DNA of 64,000 bases from VRUE01 sp963725085. GTDB lineage: Bacteria > Actinomycetota > Thermoleophilia > Solirubrobacterales > 70-9. Below the pieces are notes generated by a model. That model searched no databases. It saw only the letters and a program-made list of their open reading frames with translations, and had not been told where the DNA came from. A program made the translations under genes and the position numbers. The stretch spans positions 186,001-250,000 of the forward strand of contig CAVRXM010000001.1 of NCBI GenBank assembly GCA_963725085.1, read 5' to 3'. The number at the start of each line of letters is the position of its first letter. Positions within the stretch are counted from its first letter, which is position 1. Below, one piece after another: positions 17,951 through 26,750 of this stretch.

Positions 17951-19277
17951 ATGTCGGTGGATCACTCGCAACTCGACCGCGACCACCTCTGGCATCCGTT
18001 CACCCAGCAGCGGGGATGGTGCGAGGAAGAGCCGCTGGCGATCGCCCGGGCCAAGGGCTGGCAGCTGATCGACACCGAAGGCCGCCACTACATCGACGGC
18101 GTCTCCTCGCTCTGGTGCAACGTCCACGGCCACCGCCACCCGGAAATCGACCAGGCGGTCCGCGACCAGCTCGACCGGGTCGCCCACTCGACGATGCTCG
18201 GCCTCACCCACCCCGGGGCGGCGGAGCTGGCGGCGAGGCTGGTCGAGATCGCGCCGCCGGGGCTGAGCCGGGTCTTCTACTCGGACTCGGGCTCGACCGC
18301 GACCGAGATCGCGCTGAAGATGGCTTTCCAGTTCCAGCAGCAGCGCGGCGGCCAGCACACGCGGCGAACCTCGTTCGTCCACCTCCGCGACGCCTACCAC
18401 GGCGACACGATCGGGTCGGTCTCGGTCGGCGGGATCGACCTCTTCCACGCCACCTACCGGCCGCTGCTGTTCGAGGCCCACGCGGTCGAGCCCGGCGACA
18501 CGGCGGACCTCGAGCGGGCCCTCGCCGCGCCACGAGGAAGAGATCGCGGCGGTGATCGTCGAGCCCCTCGTCCAGGGCGCGGCCGGGATGCTGGTCCATC
18601 CGCCCGGGTACCTGCGGGCGGTGCGCGAGCTCTGCGACCGGTTCGGGGTGCTCCTGATCTGCGACGAGGTCGCGACCGGGTTCGGCCGCACCGGGACGAT
18701 GTTCGCCTGCGAGCAGGAGGACGTCGCGCCGGACCTGCTCTGCGTCGCCAAGGGCCTGACCGGCGGCTACCTGCCGCTCGCCGCGACCCTGGCCACGGAG
18801 CGGATCTACGAAGGGTTCCTCGGCGCTCCCGAGGAGGGGCGGACCTTCTTCCACGGGCACACCTACACCGGCAACCCGCTCGCCTGCGCCGCCGCGCTTG
18901 CCAGCCTCGACACCTTCGAGCGCGAGCGAACCCTGGCCCGACTGCAGCCGAAGATCCGCCTCCTCGGCGAGCTGCTGGCGGCCGTCGCCGAACAGCACGG
19001 CGTGGTCGAGGTCCGAAGCCGCGGAATGATGGTCGGGATCGACCTCGGCGATCACGACCCCGCGCAGCGCGTCGGCCACCGGGTGACCCTCGAGGCGCGC
19101 AGGCGCGGGGCGATCATCCGCCCGCTCGGGGACGTCCTCGTCCTGATGCCGCCGCTGGCGATCTCGAAGGGCGACCTGCGGCGCCTGGTGGAGATCACAT
19201 CCGAGGCGATCGAGGCCGTCCTCGCGCCCCCGGTGGCGCGGACCGCGCCGCCGCGGGAGCTCCCCCGCGCCGCCTGA
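17951..19277 (+). CDS. bioA: Adenosylmethionine-8-amino-7-oxononanoate aminotransferase (one frameshift)
   Basis: PLP enzyme that uses S-adenosylmethionine to aminate KAPA to DAPA. LWHPFTQ at the start, DGVSSLWCNVHGH, SDSGSTATEIALKM, AYHGDTIGSVSVGG, ICDEVATGFGRTG and the PLP lysine in CVAKGLTGGYLP are all present. One shift near 18532 (an extra C) splits it. About 441 residues. It sits apart from bioBFD, with the MFS-MarR pair between, yet completes the four-gene biotin pathway. Start ATG 17951 has a -10 box close by. Confidence 0.9.
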
Positions 19278-19280
19278 GCG

Positions 19281-20069
19281 CTACTGGCTGGGCTCGACCG
19301 AGAGCAGTTGGATCGAGTAGCGCTCGTTGTAGTCGGCGTCGATCGTCCCGCTCATATGGGCATCGCTGCTCGTCACCCGCCGCAGCAGCAGCCCGTCCGA
19401 GCGACGTCGCCAGTCGTCGCGCTTCGCGGTCCCGGACACGTGGCCGTCGAGCTTCACGTCGGTGGTGGTGTGGACGGCGTCATACGGCTTGCCACCGACG
19501 TCGACCTTCTCGATCGACGCGACCAGCGACCTGCTGGTCGCGCTGTCGCCTTCGTCCGATTCGCAGCGGCCGTGGAAGGTCTTGCCGACCTGGCGGGCCG
19601 AGCGCTTCGAGGCCGGGTCGCCGGTGCAGGTGTAGGTCGACCTGCGGCTTTCGCCGAAGAATTCGTGATATTCGACGAAGCCGATCAGTTCGAAGAAGTC
19701 GCCGCCCTTGGTCGGGCAGGAGGTGAATTCGGACCAGCGACCGCCAAGGACCTGCCAGCGCTCGACGACGCCGCACCCTTTCGGGCTGATCGTGATCGTC
19801 GAGATCCCGTCGTAGTCGTGTGTGGAGCTGATCAGGCCGGTGTCCGCCGACTCGCTGCCCACGGTCCTGTAGCGGTAGACGCCCGGCTTGCGTTCGAACA
19901 GGGCCCCCTCGCCGCCTCCGGCCCCGGCCCCTTCGGCGCGAAACTGGCTCACCGCTTCGCCGACGCTGACCCTGGTCGTGTCGTCGCGCGGGAAGAGGCG
20001 CCAGGCGAGGAACGCGCCCACGACAACGCAGGCGGCAAGCACCAGCGCGATCGTCCGTCCCCGCGACAC
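19281..20069 (-). CDS. Membrane-anchored protein of unknown function
   Basis: GTG 20069 gives 262 residues. Residues ~5-25 (IALVLAACVVVGAFLAWRLF) form one membrane anchor or uncleaved signal; the rest is hydrophilic and would lie outside the cell. Four cysteines (in KGCGVV, TSCPTKG, YTCTGDP and GRCESDE) may form disulfides. No known domain was recognised. The longer in-frame upstream extension runs into the neighbouring leader element and is not credible. It diverges from leader ORF B and the NUDIX gene. Confidence 0.6.
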   Translation of the reverse strand: MSRGRTIALVLAACVVVGAFLAWRLFPRDDTTRVSVGEAVSQFRAEGAGAGGGEGALFERKPGVYRYRTVGSESADTGLISSTHDYDGISTITISPKGCGVVERWQVLGGRWSEFTSCPTKGGDFFELIGFVEYHEFFGESRRSTYTCTGDPASKRSARQVGKTFHGRCESDEGDSATSRSLVASIEKVDVGGKPYDAVHTTTDVKLDGHVSGTAKRDDWRRRSDGLLLRRVTSSDAHMSGTIDADYNERYSIQLLSVEPSQ

Positions 20070-20084
20070 CGCCCGGTGACTAAA

Positions 20085-20105
20085 ACAGATGCAACACCGA
20101 TCTGT
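20085..20105. promoter_or_regulatory. Inverted repeat in the divergent 19281/NUDIX promoter region
   Basis: ACAGAT and ATCTGT are separated by 9 bp. The repeat lies 16 bp upstream of the GTG at 20069 and 32 bp upstream of leader ORF B. It could be an operator; no regulator is encoded nearby. Confidence 0.3.
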
Positions 20106-20124
20106 GTTAGCGATGGATGAAAGG

Positions 20125-20130
20125 TAGGCT
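20125..20130 (+). promoter_or_regulatory. -10 box of a leaderless promoter, leader ORF B
   Basis: TAGGCT, then GGGCCC, then ATG at 20137. The 6-base spacing means transcription would start at or next to the A of ATG. Confidence 0.5.
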
Positions 20131-20136
20131 GGGCCC

Positions 20137-20211
20137 ATGAGCGCGGAGCGAGCAAGCGTCACGGTCTGGCCCTTCGCGCAGCGAGCGAAGCGCGAGCCAT
20201 TGGTTCAGTGA
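20137..20211 (+). CDS. Short leader ORF, copy B (upstream of NUDIX gene)
   Basis: This ORF of 24 codons reads MSAERASV, then VWPFAQRAKRE, then PLVQ. Its TGA (20209-20211) overlaps the GTG start of the NUDIX gene at 20208. It opens directly behind a leaderless -10 box. Copies occur at 11003, 23381 and 46848, each overlapping the start of an unrelated gene. The DNA can fold (TTCGC/GCGAA arms in the second half). Either a translated coupling peptide or a repeat that has been placed at gene starts; no known family was recognised. Confidence 0.55.
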   Translation: MSAERASVTVWPFAQRAKREPLVQ

Positions 20212-20849
20212 AACCCAGAAGGCGCGGGCCGGCCGAGAGGCCCAATTTGGGCGAGCCGTCGACCCCGCGCCCGGCGGCCTCGGTGGTCCTCGTTCGCGGC
20301 GGCGGCAGGCACTCCGACCGGGGCCTCGAGGTCCTGCTCCTGAAGCGCACCGAGGCGGCCAAGTTCATGCCCGGCGTCTGGGTGTTCCCGGGCGGCGCGC
20401 TCGACCCCGAGGACGGGGACGGCGAGGCGGGCCATCGCGCCTGCGCGATGCGCGAGCTCGCCGAGGAGGCAGGCATCGAGCTTGCCGACGACGCCGAGCT
20501 GGTGCTCTTCTCGCGATGGGTCACGCCCGAGGTGATCTCGCGGCGCTTCGACGCCTGGTTCTTCCTCGCCCCCGCCCCCGCCCACACGGCACCCGAGCCC
20601 GACGGCGTCGAGACCACCGAGGCCGGCTGGTTCGCGCCGGGTGCCGCCCTCGAGGCCCAGGCGGCCGGGGAGATGGCGCTAGCGTTTCCGACGATCTCCC
20701 AGCTCCGGGCCCTGGAGGTCTTCGCCACCGCCGCCGAGGCGATCGAGGCCCACCGCGATCACCTCGTCGAGCCGATCCTTCCCAAGGTGATCGGCACCCG
20801 CGAGGAGCACCGGGTGGTGCTTCCCGGGGATCCCGACTACCCGAGCTGA
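20208..20849 (+). CDS. NUDIX-fold hydrolase
   Basis: This 213-residue protein shows VWVFPGGALDPEDGDGEAGH followed by CAMRELAEEAGIELA, so the RELxEEAGI part of the Nudix box is clear. The Nudix glycine region carries an insertion (PGGALDPEDGD) as in the NUDT19/CoA-pyrophosphatase-like actinobacterial group. The substrate is probably a nucleoside diphosphate derivative or acyl-CoA; it cannot be fixed from the sequence. GTG 20208 overlaps the stop of leader ORF B and lacks its own Shine-Dalgarno. The 3' end overlaps the convergent gene by 13 bp. Confidence 0.78.
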   Translation: MKPRRRGPAERPNLGEPSTPRPAASVVLVRGGGRHSDRGLEVLLLKRTEAAKFMPGVWVFPGGALDPEDGDGEAGHRACAMRELAEEAGIELADDAELVLFSRWVTPEVISRRFDAWFFLAPAPAHTAPEPDGVETTEAGWFAPGAALEAQAAGEMALAFPTISQLRALEVFATAAEAIEAHRDHLVEPILPKVIGTREEHRVVLPGDPDYPS

Positions 20850-21538
20850 GCGACCTCGGCCAGCGCCGCCCTCTCCGCCCGCGCCGGAATTCCCTTCACC
20901 GTCGCGCCGGGGTCGACGTTGGCGGTGACGACGGCGCCCGCTCCGATCACCGCACCCTCCCCGACCTCGACGCCCGGCATGACCATCGCGCCGGCCCCGA
21001 GCTGGCATCCGCTCCGCAGCACCGGCGGCGGCTTCCGCTCGCCGCCGTTCATGGTTCGCCCGGTGAGCAGCTGCACGCCCGGGCCGAGGAAGCAGTCCTC
21101 CTCGAGCAGCGTGCCGGGGCCGATCACGCACTGGTTCTGCATCCGGGTTCGAGCCCCGATCACGACCTCTGGGCCGATTCCACACAGAGAGCCGACGACC
21201 GCGTCGACGCCGAGCCGAACCCCGGTCCTGATGTGGGCGTGGTCGCCGAGCAGCGAGTGCGGGCCCATCTCCGCGCCGGCGGTGACGATTGCGTACGCGC
21301 AGACGGTCGCGTTCTCGCCGATCAGGGTCGAGCCGCACGCCTCCACGGCGCTCCGCGAGCGCCGGTTGAGCAGTGAGGTCCTGCCGAGGATCGCGCCGGT
21401 GTCGATTCGCGCCCCCTCCGCGACCGTGACCCGGTCGTGGATGACCACGTTGGCGCCGAGCTCGGCGTCAGCGTCGATTTCCACCTCCGCTCCGACGAGC
21501 AGATTGGGAGCGAGGTCCGACGGGATCATCGAGGACAA
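20837..21538 (-). CDS. Left-handed beta-helix (hexapeptide repeat) acyltransferase
   Basis: This 233-residue protein is built of [LIV]GxxxX hexapeptide repeats (IDADAELGANVVIHDRVTV, GARIDTGAIL, AEMGPHSLLGDHAHI, GDGAVIGAGAVV-type turns). NGGERKPPPVLRSGCQLG followed by GAGAMVMPGV resembles the active-site loop of WbbJ/WecD-type sugar acetyltransferases. It probably transfers an acetyl group from acetyl-CoA to a nucleotide sugar or glycan. It diverges from a GT4 glycosyltransferase, which supports a surface-glycan role. Confidence 0.75.
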   Translation of the reverse strand: MSSMIPSDLAPNLLVGAEVEIDADAELGANVVIHDRVTVAEGARIDTGAILGRTSLLNRRSRSAVEACGSTLIGENATVCAYAIVTAGAEMGPHSLLGDHAHIRTGVRLGVDAVVGSLCGIGPEVVIGARTRMQNQCVIGPGTLLEEDCFLGPGVQLLTGRTMNGGERKPPPVLRSGCQLGAGAMVMPGVEVGEGAVIGAGAVVTANVDPGATVKGIPARAERAALAEVAQLG

Positions 21539-21560
21539 GACGGTGCAATTATCTCAACGG

Positions 21561-22715
21561 ATGGGGGAACGGGGAGAGTTGGGGGTCCACCGGGTCTGCT
21601 GCATGCTGCACAGCCTCGACCCTGGCGGCTCGACGCGCCAGTGGGTGCACCTGCTGGGCCGTCATGTTGCGGCGGGCGGCGAGGCGACCATCCTCTCCCC
21701 CCCGGGGCCCGTCTCCGGCGCCGCCGCGGCCTCCGGGATCGAGGTGATCCCGACGATCTGGGAGCGCGAGGAGGCGGCAGGCTGGAGCCGGGTGAGCGCC
21801 GCGGCGGGCCGGGCCGGGTTCGCGGTCGTCCACTGGGACCACGAGGTGATGCATGCGTTCGAGCCCGCGCTCGAGGCCTGCGGGCGCGCCGCGCTGGTCG
21901 CCCACCAGCCGCCGCACCAGCTGTTGCGGTGGTTCGAGCCGGAGGTCATGGCAAGCGCCCGGGCGCTGTTCGAGCGGGCCGCCGCAGAGCGCAGCGGCTT
22001 CGTCTTCGTCCGCGGCGCCGCGCACCGACGCCAGTTCGAGCGGGCGTTCGATGTCCCGCCCGAGGGCCTGCGAATCCTGCCGGCGTCGATCCCGCTGCCC
22101 CGCTTCGACGCCGATGGCGAAACCGGGGAGATCCTGGCGTTGACCCGCCACTCTCCCGAGAAGGCCGCGATCCCGATGCTGGCCGTGGAGCTGACGAGGC
22201 GCGGTCTCGAGCGGGGAGAGAGCTGCCGCCTCGCGGTCGCCGGCAGCGGGTCGACCCGCGAGGAGGCCGAAGCACTCTGCGCCGAGCGCCTCCCGTCCGG
22301 CTCCTGGCGGTTCGAGGCTGCGCCTCCGGACCCGATCGCCCGCCTCGCCGCCGCCGACATCACCGTCGCCCAGGGCCTGACGACGCTCGAGTCGGTGGCG
22401 CTCGGCCGCCGCGTAGTCGTCGCCCGGAGCACCGAGGACGGCGGTGCCGCGGGCGTCGTCCTGCGGGCGGCGCTTTACGAGGAGGCGGCTCGCGACCCGT
22501 TCGGGGAACCCGAGGTCACGGACGACCTCGACCAGCTGTGGGACGGGCTTCTCGACCTCGAAGCGGACGAGCTGCGGGCGCTTCGGGGCCTGGTCGAGGC
22601 CAATAACAGCCTCGCCGCCGCGGCCTCCGCCGTACGCGCCGCGATCGCGGCGACGCCCCGCAGCGGCGGCATCCGCCGAACTGTGCGCGGCGGGCTCGAA
22701 CGAATCGCCCGCTAG
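21561..22715 (+). CDS. Glycosyltransferase, GT-B fold (GT4-like)
   Basis: About 384 residues from ATG 21561 (a GTG at 21543 is also in frame). RVCCMLHSLDPGGSTRQWVHL at the N-terminus is the acceptor-side Rossmann half. EILALTRHSPEKAAIPMLAV and EALCAERLPSGSWRFEAAP mark the donor half. AAADITVAQGLTTLESVALGRRVVVA holds the ExxxxG donor-site pattern. Donor unknown. A 4-bp CTAG tail-to-tail overlap joins it to the next gene. The start is only about 22 bp from the divergent hexapeptide acyltransferase. Confidence 0.7.
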   Translation: MGERGELGVHRVCCMLHSLDPGGSTRQWVHLLGRHVAAGGEATILSPPGPVSGAAAASGIEVIPTIWEREEAAGWSRVSAAAGRAGFAVVHWDHEVMHAFEPALEACGRAALVAHQPPHQLLRWFEPEVMASARALFERAAAERSGFVFVRGAAHRRQFERAFDVPPEGLRILPASIPLPRFDADGETGEILALTRHSPEKAAIPMLAVELTRRGLERGESCRLAVAGSGSTREEAEALCAERLPSGSWRFEAAPPDPIARLAAADITVAQGLTTLESVALGRRVVVARSTEDGGAAGVVLRAALYEEAARDPFGEPEVTDDLDQLWDGLLDLEADELRALRGLVEANNSLAAAASAVRAAIAATPRSGGIRRTVRGGLERIAR

Positions 22716-23384
22716 CCCGCGGGGAAGGGCTCGATGCCCGCGTGCCAGGGGCCCGGCGGATAGATGTGGATCCCGCTCTCGTCCATCTCGCCCTGGAGAC
22801 GCCGGAACAGCTGGCCGGCGTTCTTGAGCGCTTCCTTCAGCTCGGCCTCGGTGCGCTCACGCAGCCGCCACATGAACCAGAGCTGGCGATCGTTGATCCC
22901 GAAGTCGATCTCGCCGGTCATCGTCGTCGCCCAGGCGAGAAAGCCGGGGCCGAACAGCTCGCGCAGCGCCACCGGGTCGTACTCCTTCGGGACAGTGGCC
23001 AGGTATCGCTTGTTGAACTCGAGCGACTCGAACTCGACCTTGCGGGTGAACCTCTGGGTGACGACCTCATGGCCCTCGATCGACTCGACGTTGAAGGCGG
23101 GGACGACCTTGGCCAGGTCGGGCATGTGGGCCTTGGCCAGCAGCGCTCCGCGGCAGGATGGCCTTGCCGAAGAGCCCGCCGGCCTCGCGCTCGTCGGCGT
23201 CGCAGGAGGAGCCCCAGAAGCCCTCGCTGAGCTGGCCGGTGAGTCGGTTCGTGCCGCCGACGCAGAGCGCCACCGGCCCGTCTTTCGGGTTGATGCCCCC
23301 GATCGGCTCGTAGGTGAGGTCGTTGCGCTCGCCGTAGCGGCTGACGAACGCCGCCCATTCCTCCGCTTCGCCCTTGGCGCTCAT
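22712..23384 (-). CDS. Conserved-looking protein of unknown function (one frameshift)
   Basis: ATG 23384 gives MSAKGEAEEWAAFVSRYG, then after a shift near 23148 (one extra G in CCGCGGAGCG) LLAKAHMPDLAKVVPAF and FNKRYLATVPKEYD, ending WHAGIEPFPAG. About 224 residues, soluble, with no signal peptide and no catalytic signature that I recognise. Its ATG overlaps the TGA of leader ORF C, so it is probably translated by coupling. It ends in a 4-bp CTAG overlap with the glycosyltransferase. Confidence 0.6.
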
Positions 23385-23455
23385 ACGAACAAACCTCTCG
23401 CGCTCGCTCGCTGCGCGAAACACCAGAGTTCGACGCTTGCTCGCTCCGCGCTCAT
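23381..23455 (-). CDS. Short leader ORF, copy C (upstream of unknown protein)
   Basis: Twenty-four codons: MSAERASV, then ELWCFAQRA, then a diverged tail. The TGA (23383-23381) overlaps the ATG of the downstream gene at 23384. TAGGAT lies 7 bases before its ATG, so the transcript would be leaderless. Compared with copy B one A is missing in the GCGAAGC segment; restoring it gives FAQRAKRERFVR and fuses the leader in frame to the downstream protein, so an assembly error here would matter. Confidence 0.55.
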   Translation of the reverse strand: MSAERASVELWCFAQRASARGLFV

Positions 23456-23462
23456 GGGCCCG

Positions 23463-23468
23463 ATCCTA
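23463..23468 (-). promoter_or_regulatory. -10 box of a leaderless promoter, leader ORF C
   Basis: On the minus strand the sequence is TAGGATCGGGCCCATG, with 7 bases between the -10 box and the ATG. The identical TAGGATCGGGCCC precedes the GTG of the STAS gene at 28515. Confidence 0.55.
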
Positions 23469-23505
23469 TTTCCGCCGGCTCACTTGCCGCGGAGCGAGCA
23501 GGAAG

Positions 23506-23511
23506 TAGGAT
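23506..23511 (+). promoter_or_regulatory. -10 box of a leaderless promoter, lemA
   Basis: TAGGAT, six bases, then ATG at 23518. It faces away from the leader ORF C promoter 38 bp away. Between them lies GCGGAGCGAGCA (23489-23500), a partial copy of the leader-ORF head in the opposite orientation to copy C. Confidence 0.5.
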
Positions 23512-23517
23512 GGGCGC

Positions 23518-24079
23518 ATGCTCATCGCAATCATCGTCGTCGTCGCGATCATCGTCATCGCGGTTCTCTACTACATCGGGAAACGCAACTCGATCATCGC
23601 CTCGCGCAACCGGGTCGATGAGTCATGGAGCGGGATCGACGTCCAGCTCAAACGGCGCCACGACCTCGTCCCGAACCTGGTCGAGACCGTCAAAGGCTAT
23701 GCCTCGCACGAGAGCGAGGTGTTCGAGAAAGCGACCAAAGCCCGGGCCGAGGCGATGTCGGCGCGCGAGCGTCGGCGACACCGCCAAAGCCGAGAACCAG
23801 CTGACCGGCGCGCTGACGGACCTCCGCGCTGTGGCGGAGAACTACCCGACGTTGCGGGCAACCGAGAACTTCCAGCAGCTCAGCCGCAACCTCTCCGAGC
23901 TCGAGGATGAAATCCAGGCCTCGCGCAGGATCTACAACTCCAACGTGCAGTCCTACAACACCTCGATTCAGCAGTTCCCGGGCTCGATCATCGCCAACCA
24001 GGGTGGGTTCACGGCGCGCGAGTTCTTCGAGATCGACGAAGCCGAGCGCGAGCCGGTTTCGGTCAGCTTCGACAAATAG
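23518..24079 (+). CDS. lemA: LemA family protein (one frameshift)
   Basis: The N-terminal membrane segment (IVVVAIIVIAVLYYIG, residues ~4-20) is followed by NRVDESWSGIDVQLKRRHDLVPNLVETV, the LemA signature. A shift near 23770 leads to ENQLTGALTDLRAVAENYP, RNLSELEDEIQASRRIYN and YNTSIQQFPGSIIA. About 187 residues. LemA proteins are single-pass with a helical bundle outside the cytoplasm; function is poorly known. Start is set by the TAGGAT box 6 bases upstream. Confidence 0.88.
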
Positions 24080-24085
24080 GTCCCG

Positions 24086-24091
24086 TAAGCT
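24086..24091 (+). promoter_or_regulatory. -10 box of a leaderless promoter, rubredoxin
   Basis: TAAGCT, six bases (TTGGCC), then ATG 24098. No Shine-Dalgarno is present and the preceding gene ends at 24079. Confidence 0.4.
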
Positions 24092-24097
24092 TTGGCC

Positions 24098-24289
24098 ATG
24101 TCCGCTACGACCGAAGCGACCCTCTGGATCTGCGAGAGCTGTGGCTTCATCTACGACCCCGAGCACGGCGATCCGGACGGCGGAATCCCGCCCGGAACGC
24201 GGTTCGAGGACATCCCTAAGGACTGGTTCTGCCCGGTCTGCGGCGCCCGCACCAGCGAGTTCCGGCCGCTGGAGCCCGGAGAGGCTTAA
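24098..24289 (+). CDS. Rubredoxin
   Basis: This 63-residue protein carries the iron site as WICESCGFIYDPEHGD (CxxCG) and WFCPVCGARTSEF (CPxCG), with the conserved DPDGGIPPGTRFEDIPKDW between them. It is a one-electron carrier in the cytoplasm. The gene lies between lemA and a GMC oxidoreductase; whether it passes electrons to the latter is a guess from position only. Confidence 0.93.
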   Translation: MSATTEATLWICESCGFIYDPEHGDPDGGIPPGTRFEDIPKDWFCPVCGARTSEFRPLEPGEA

Positions 24290-24326
24290 CTGCGAACGAC
24301 CCGCGGCCGGACGCGGGCTCGGAACC

Positions 24327-26139
24327 ATGAATCACGACGTCGATTGGTTGGTGGTGGGGTCAGGCTTCGGCGGCTCGGTGGCCGCCCTGAGGCTCGCTGA
24401 AAAGGGCTACTCGGTGACCGTGCTGGAGTGCGGAAGCCGGTTTCGCGACGAGGACTTCGCCGAGTCCAGCATGCGCGAACCGCGCCGCTACTTCTGGGCG
24501 CCGCGGCTCGGGATGCGCGGGGTCCTGCGGCTGACCTTCTTCAAGGACGTGCTGGTCGTCTCTGGCAGCGGTGTCGGCGGTGGCAGCCTCGGCTACGCGA
24601 ACACTCTCTACCGGGCTCGGCCCGCCTTCTTCGAGGACCCTCAGTGGGACGAGCTCGGCGACTGGGAGTCCGAGCTTCGTCCCCACTACGAGACGGCGGA
24701 AAGGATGCTCGGCGTAACCGAGTACGAGGGAATGGGCGCCGCGGACCGGCTGCTGAAGGAATACGGCGAGGAGATCGGCGTCGGCGACACCTTCCGCAAC
24801 ACCCGGGTCGGCGTCTTCTTCGACCAGCCCGGCCGTGAGGTCCCCGACCCCTACTTCGAAGGCGAGGGGCCGGCGCGGACCGGGTGCATGCGGTGCGGCA
24901 GCTGCATGGTGGGCTGCCGATACGGCGCCAAGAACACCCTGATCAAGAACTACCTCTGGTTCGCCGAGAGAGCTCGGAGTCGAGATCCAGCCCGAACGCC
25001 AGGTGTCCGAGATCAGCCCGCTCGGCGCCGCCGACGGCTCCGACGGGTACCGGGTCACGAGCGAGCGCTCGGGGGCGTGGATGCGACGGAAGCGAAGGAC
25101 GACGACGGCGAAAGGCGTCGTCGTCGCGGCCGGCGCCCTCGGCACCAACAACTTGCTCGCCAACTGCCGGCATTCCGGCGCCCTGCCGCGCCTCTCGGCC
25201 CGGATCGGCGATGTCGTCCGCACCAACTCGGAGTCGATCCAGTCGGTGACCGCGCGCGACGACGAGCGCGACTTCAGTCGCTCGGTGGCGATCACATCGA
25301 GCATCTACCCCGACCCCGACACCCACATCGAGGTGGTCACCTACGGTGAGGCGGGCGACGCGATGAGCGGCACGTTCACGGCGATGGCCGGGCCCGGCAC
25401 CCGAGTGACGAGGCCGCTGAAGTGGGCCGCGGCGCTGCTGCGCCACCCGCTGCAGGCGCTGCGGATGAGGATCCCGTACCGATGGTCGCGACGGACCGTG
25501 ATCCTGCTCGTGATGCAGACCGTCGACGCCGCGATGCACCTCCGCCCGCGGCGCAAGCTCCTCGGGCGCGGGGTCCGCCTGCAGACCGAGCAGGACCCCG
25601 ACCGCCCCAACCCGATCTACCTGCCGGCGGCGGCCGCGGCGGCACGCTGGTTCGCGAGGCGGACCGGCGGGATCCCCCAGAGCGCGATCACCGAGTCGAT
25701 CCAGAATGTCCCGACGACCGCCCACATCCTCGGCGGCGCGGTGATCGGCGCCGATGCCGAGAGCGGGGTCGTCGATTCCGGCAACCGGGTCTTCGGCTAC
25801 GAGAACCTGCTGGTGACCGACGGCGCCTCGATCCCGGCGAACCCCGGCGTCAATCCCAGCCTGACGATCACGGCAAAGGCCGAGCACGCGCTCTCGCTGG
25901 TGCCGGCAAAGGACGGGACCGAGCCGCGCAGCCTGCCCTCGGCCGCGCGGCCCGCCCCCGCCGGCGAGGCGCCGTCTAGCTCCGCGCTATTCCGCGAAGC
26001 GCTCGGCGACGTAGTCCCAGTTGACGACGTTCCAGAAGGCGTCGATGTAGTCGGGCCGTTTGTTCTGGTACTTGAGGTAGTAGGCGTGCTCCCAGACGTC
26101 GCAGCCGAGCAGCGGGTTGCTGCCGTCCGATACGGGTGA
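24327..26139 (+). CDS. GMC-type FAD-dependent oxidoreductase, cholesterol-oxidase-like (one frameshift)
   Basis: VVGSGFGGSVAALRLAEKG near the start is the FAD-binding GxGxxG, VVSGSGVGGGSLGYANTL the second FAD motif, and CMRCGSCMVGCRYGAKNTL a Cys cluster found in this GMC subgroup. After a shift near 24972 (one extra G) come VVAAGALGTNNLL, THIEVVTYGE and the C-terminal LLVTDGASIPANPGVNPS. The frame as read runs to 26139, about 150 bp into the antisense of sodA. A TAG at 25977 in another frame is the more plausible real end, implying one more miscalled base. Sterol or alcohol oxidation is inferred. Confidence 0.78.
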
Positions 26140-26587
26140 GTCCTGGTTCGGGGTCGAGACCACGGCGAGCCCGGATCCGTCCCGGACCAGCCAGGCCCAG
26201 CCCGAGCCGAAGCGGGCGATTCCCGCGTTTTTGAACTCCTCCTTGAAGGAGTCGAAGCGACCCGAACGTCTCGTCGATCGCCGCGGCCAGGTCGCCGCCC
26301 GGCTCGCCGCCGCCGTCGGGGCTCATCATCTGCCAGAAGAGGGTGTGGTTGAAGTGGCCGCCGGCGTTGTTGCGGACCGGCCCCTGCTTGTCCCCGGGGA
26401 GGCTGGAGAGGTTGCGGAGGACGTCCTCGACTTCGCGATCGGCCCACTCCGTCCCCTCGAGGGCGGCGTTCGCTTTGTCGACGTATGCCTGATGGTGCTT
26501 GTCGTGATGGACGCGCATCGTCGCCTCGTCGATGTGGGGCTCGAGCGCGTCGTATGCGTACGGCAAGTCGGGAACGGAGAAAGCCAT
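25987..26587 (-). CDS. sodA: Superoxide dismutase, Fe/Mn family (one frameshift)
   Basis: MAFSVPDLPYAYDALEPHID starts the protein. The metal ligands are His in MRVHHDKHHQAYVDK, His in GGHFNHTLFW, and Asp/His in CDVWEHAYYLKYQ. A shift near 26262 is one extra C in GGGTCGCTTCG. The corrected C-terminus is NVVNWDYVAERFAE with a TAG at 25989-25987, about 200 residues. Metal choice (Mn or Fe) is not certain. AGAGGAG is the ribosome-binding site. It diverges from the stress sigma factor. Confidence 0.92.
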
Positions 26588-26640
26588 CTGGAACTCCTCT
26601 GATCGGATTTTCGGCGTTGCGCGGCAGCCTAACCTGCCCG

Positions 26641-26666
26641 GTTTGCCGGCGACTGCCTACGGGTAC
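26641..26666 (+). promoter_or_regulatory. SigB/SigF-type promoter upstream of the stress sigma gene
   Basis: GTTT at 26641-26644 and GGGTAC at 26661-26666 are separated by 16 bases, close to the SigB/SigF pattern GTTT-N14-17-GGGTAT. It points at the sigma gene 85 bp downstream, so autoregulation is likely. Confidence 0.5.
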
Positions 26667-26750
26667 CCTCCGAGGAGCGGGATTACTACGGTAGGGGGTA
26701 CCGCTGCACGGCCGAGCGAGGCTCCAGGGCGGCGTTTCGGAGCACCACCG

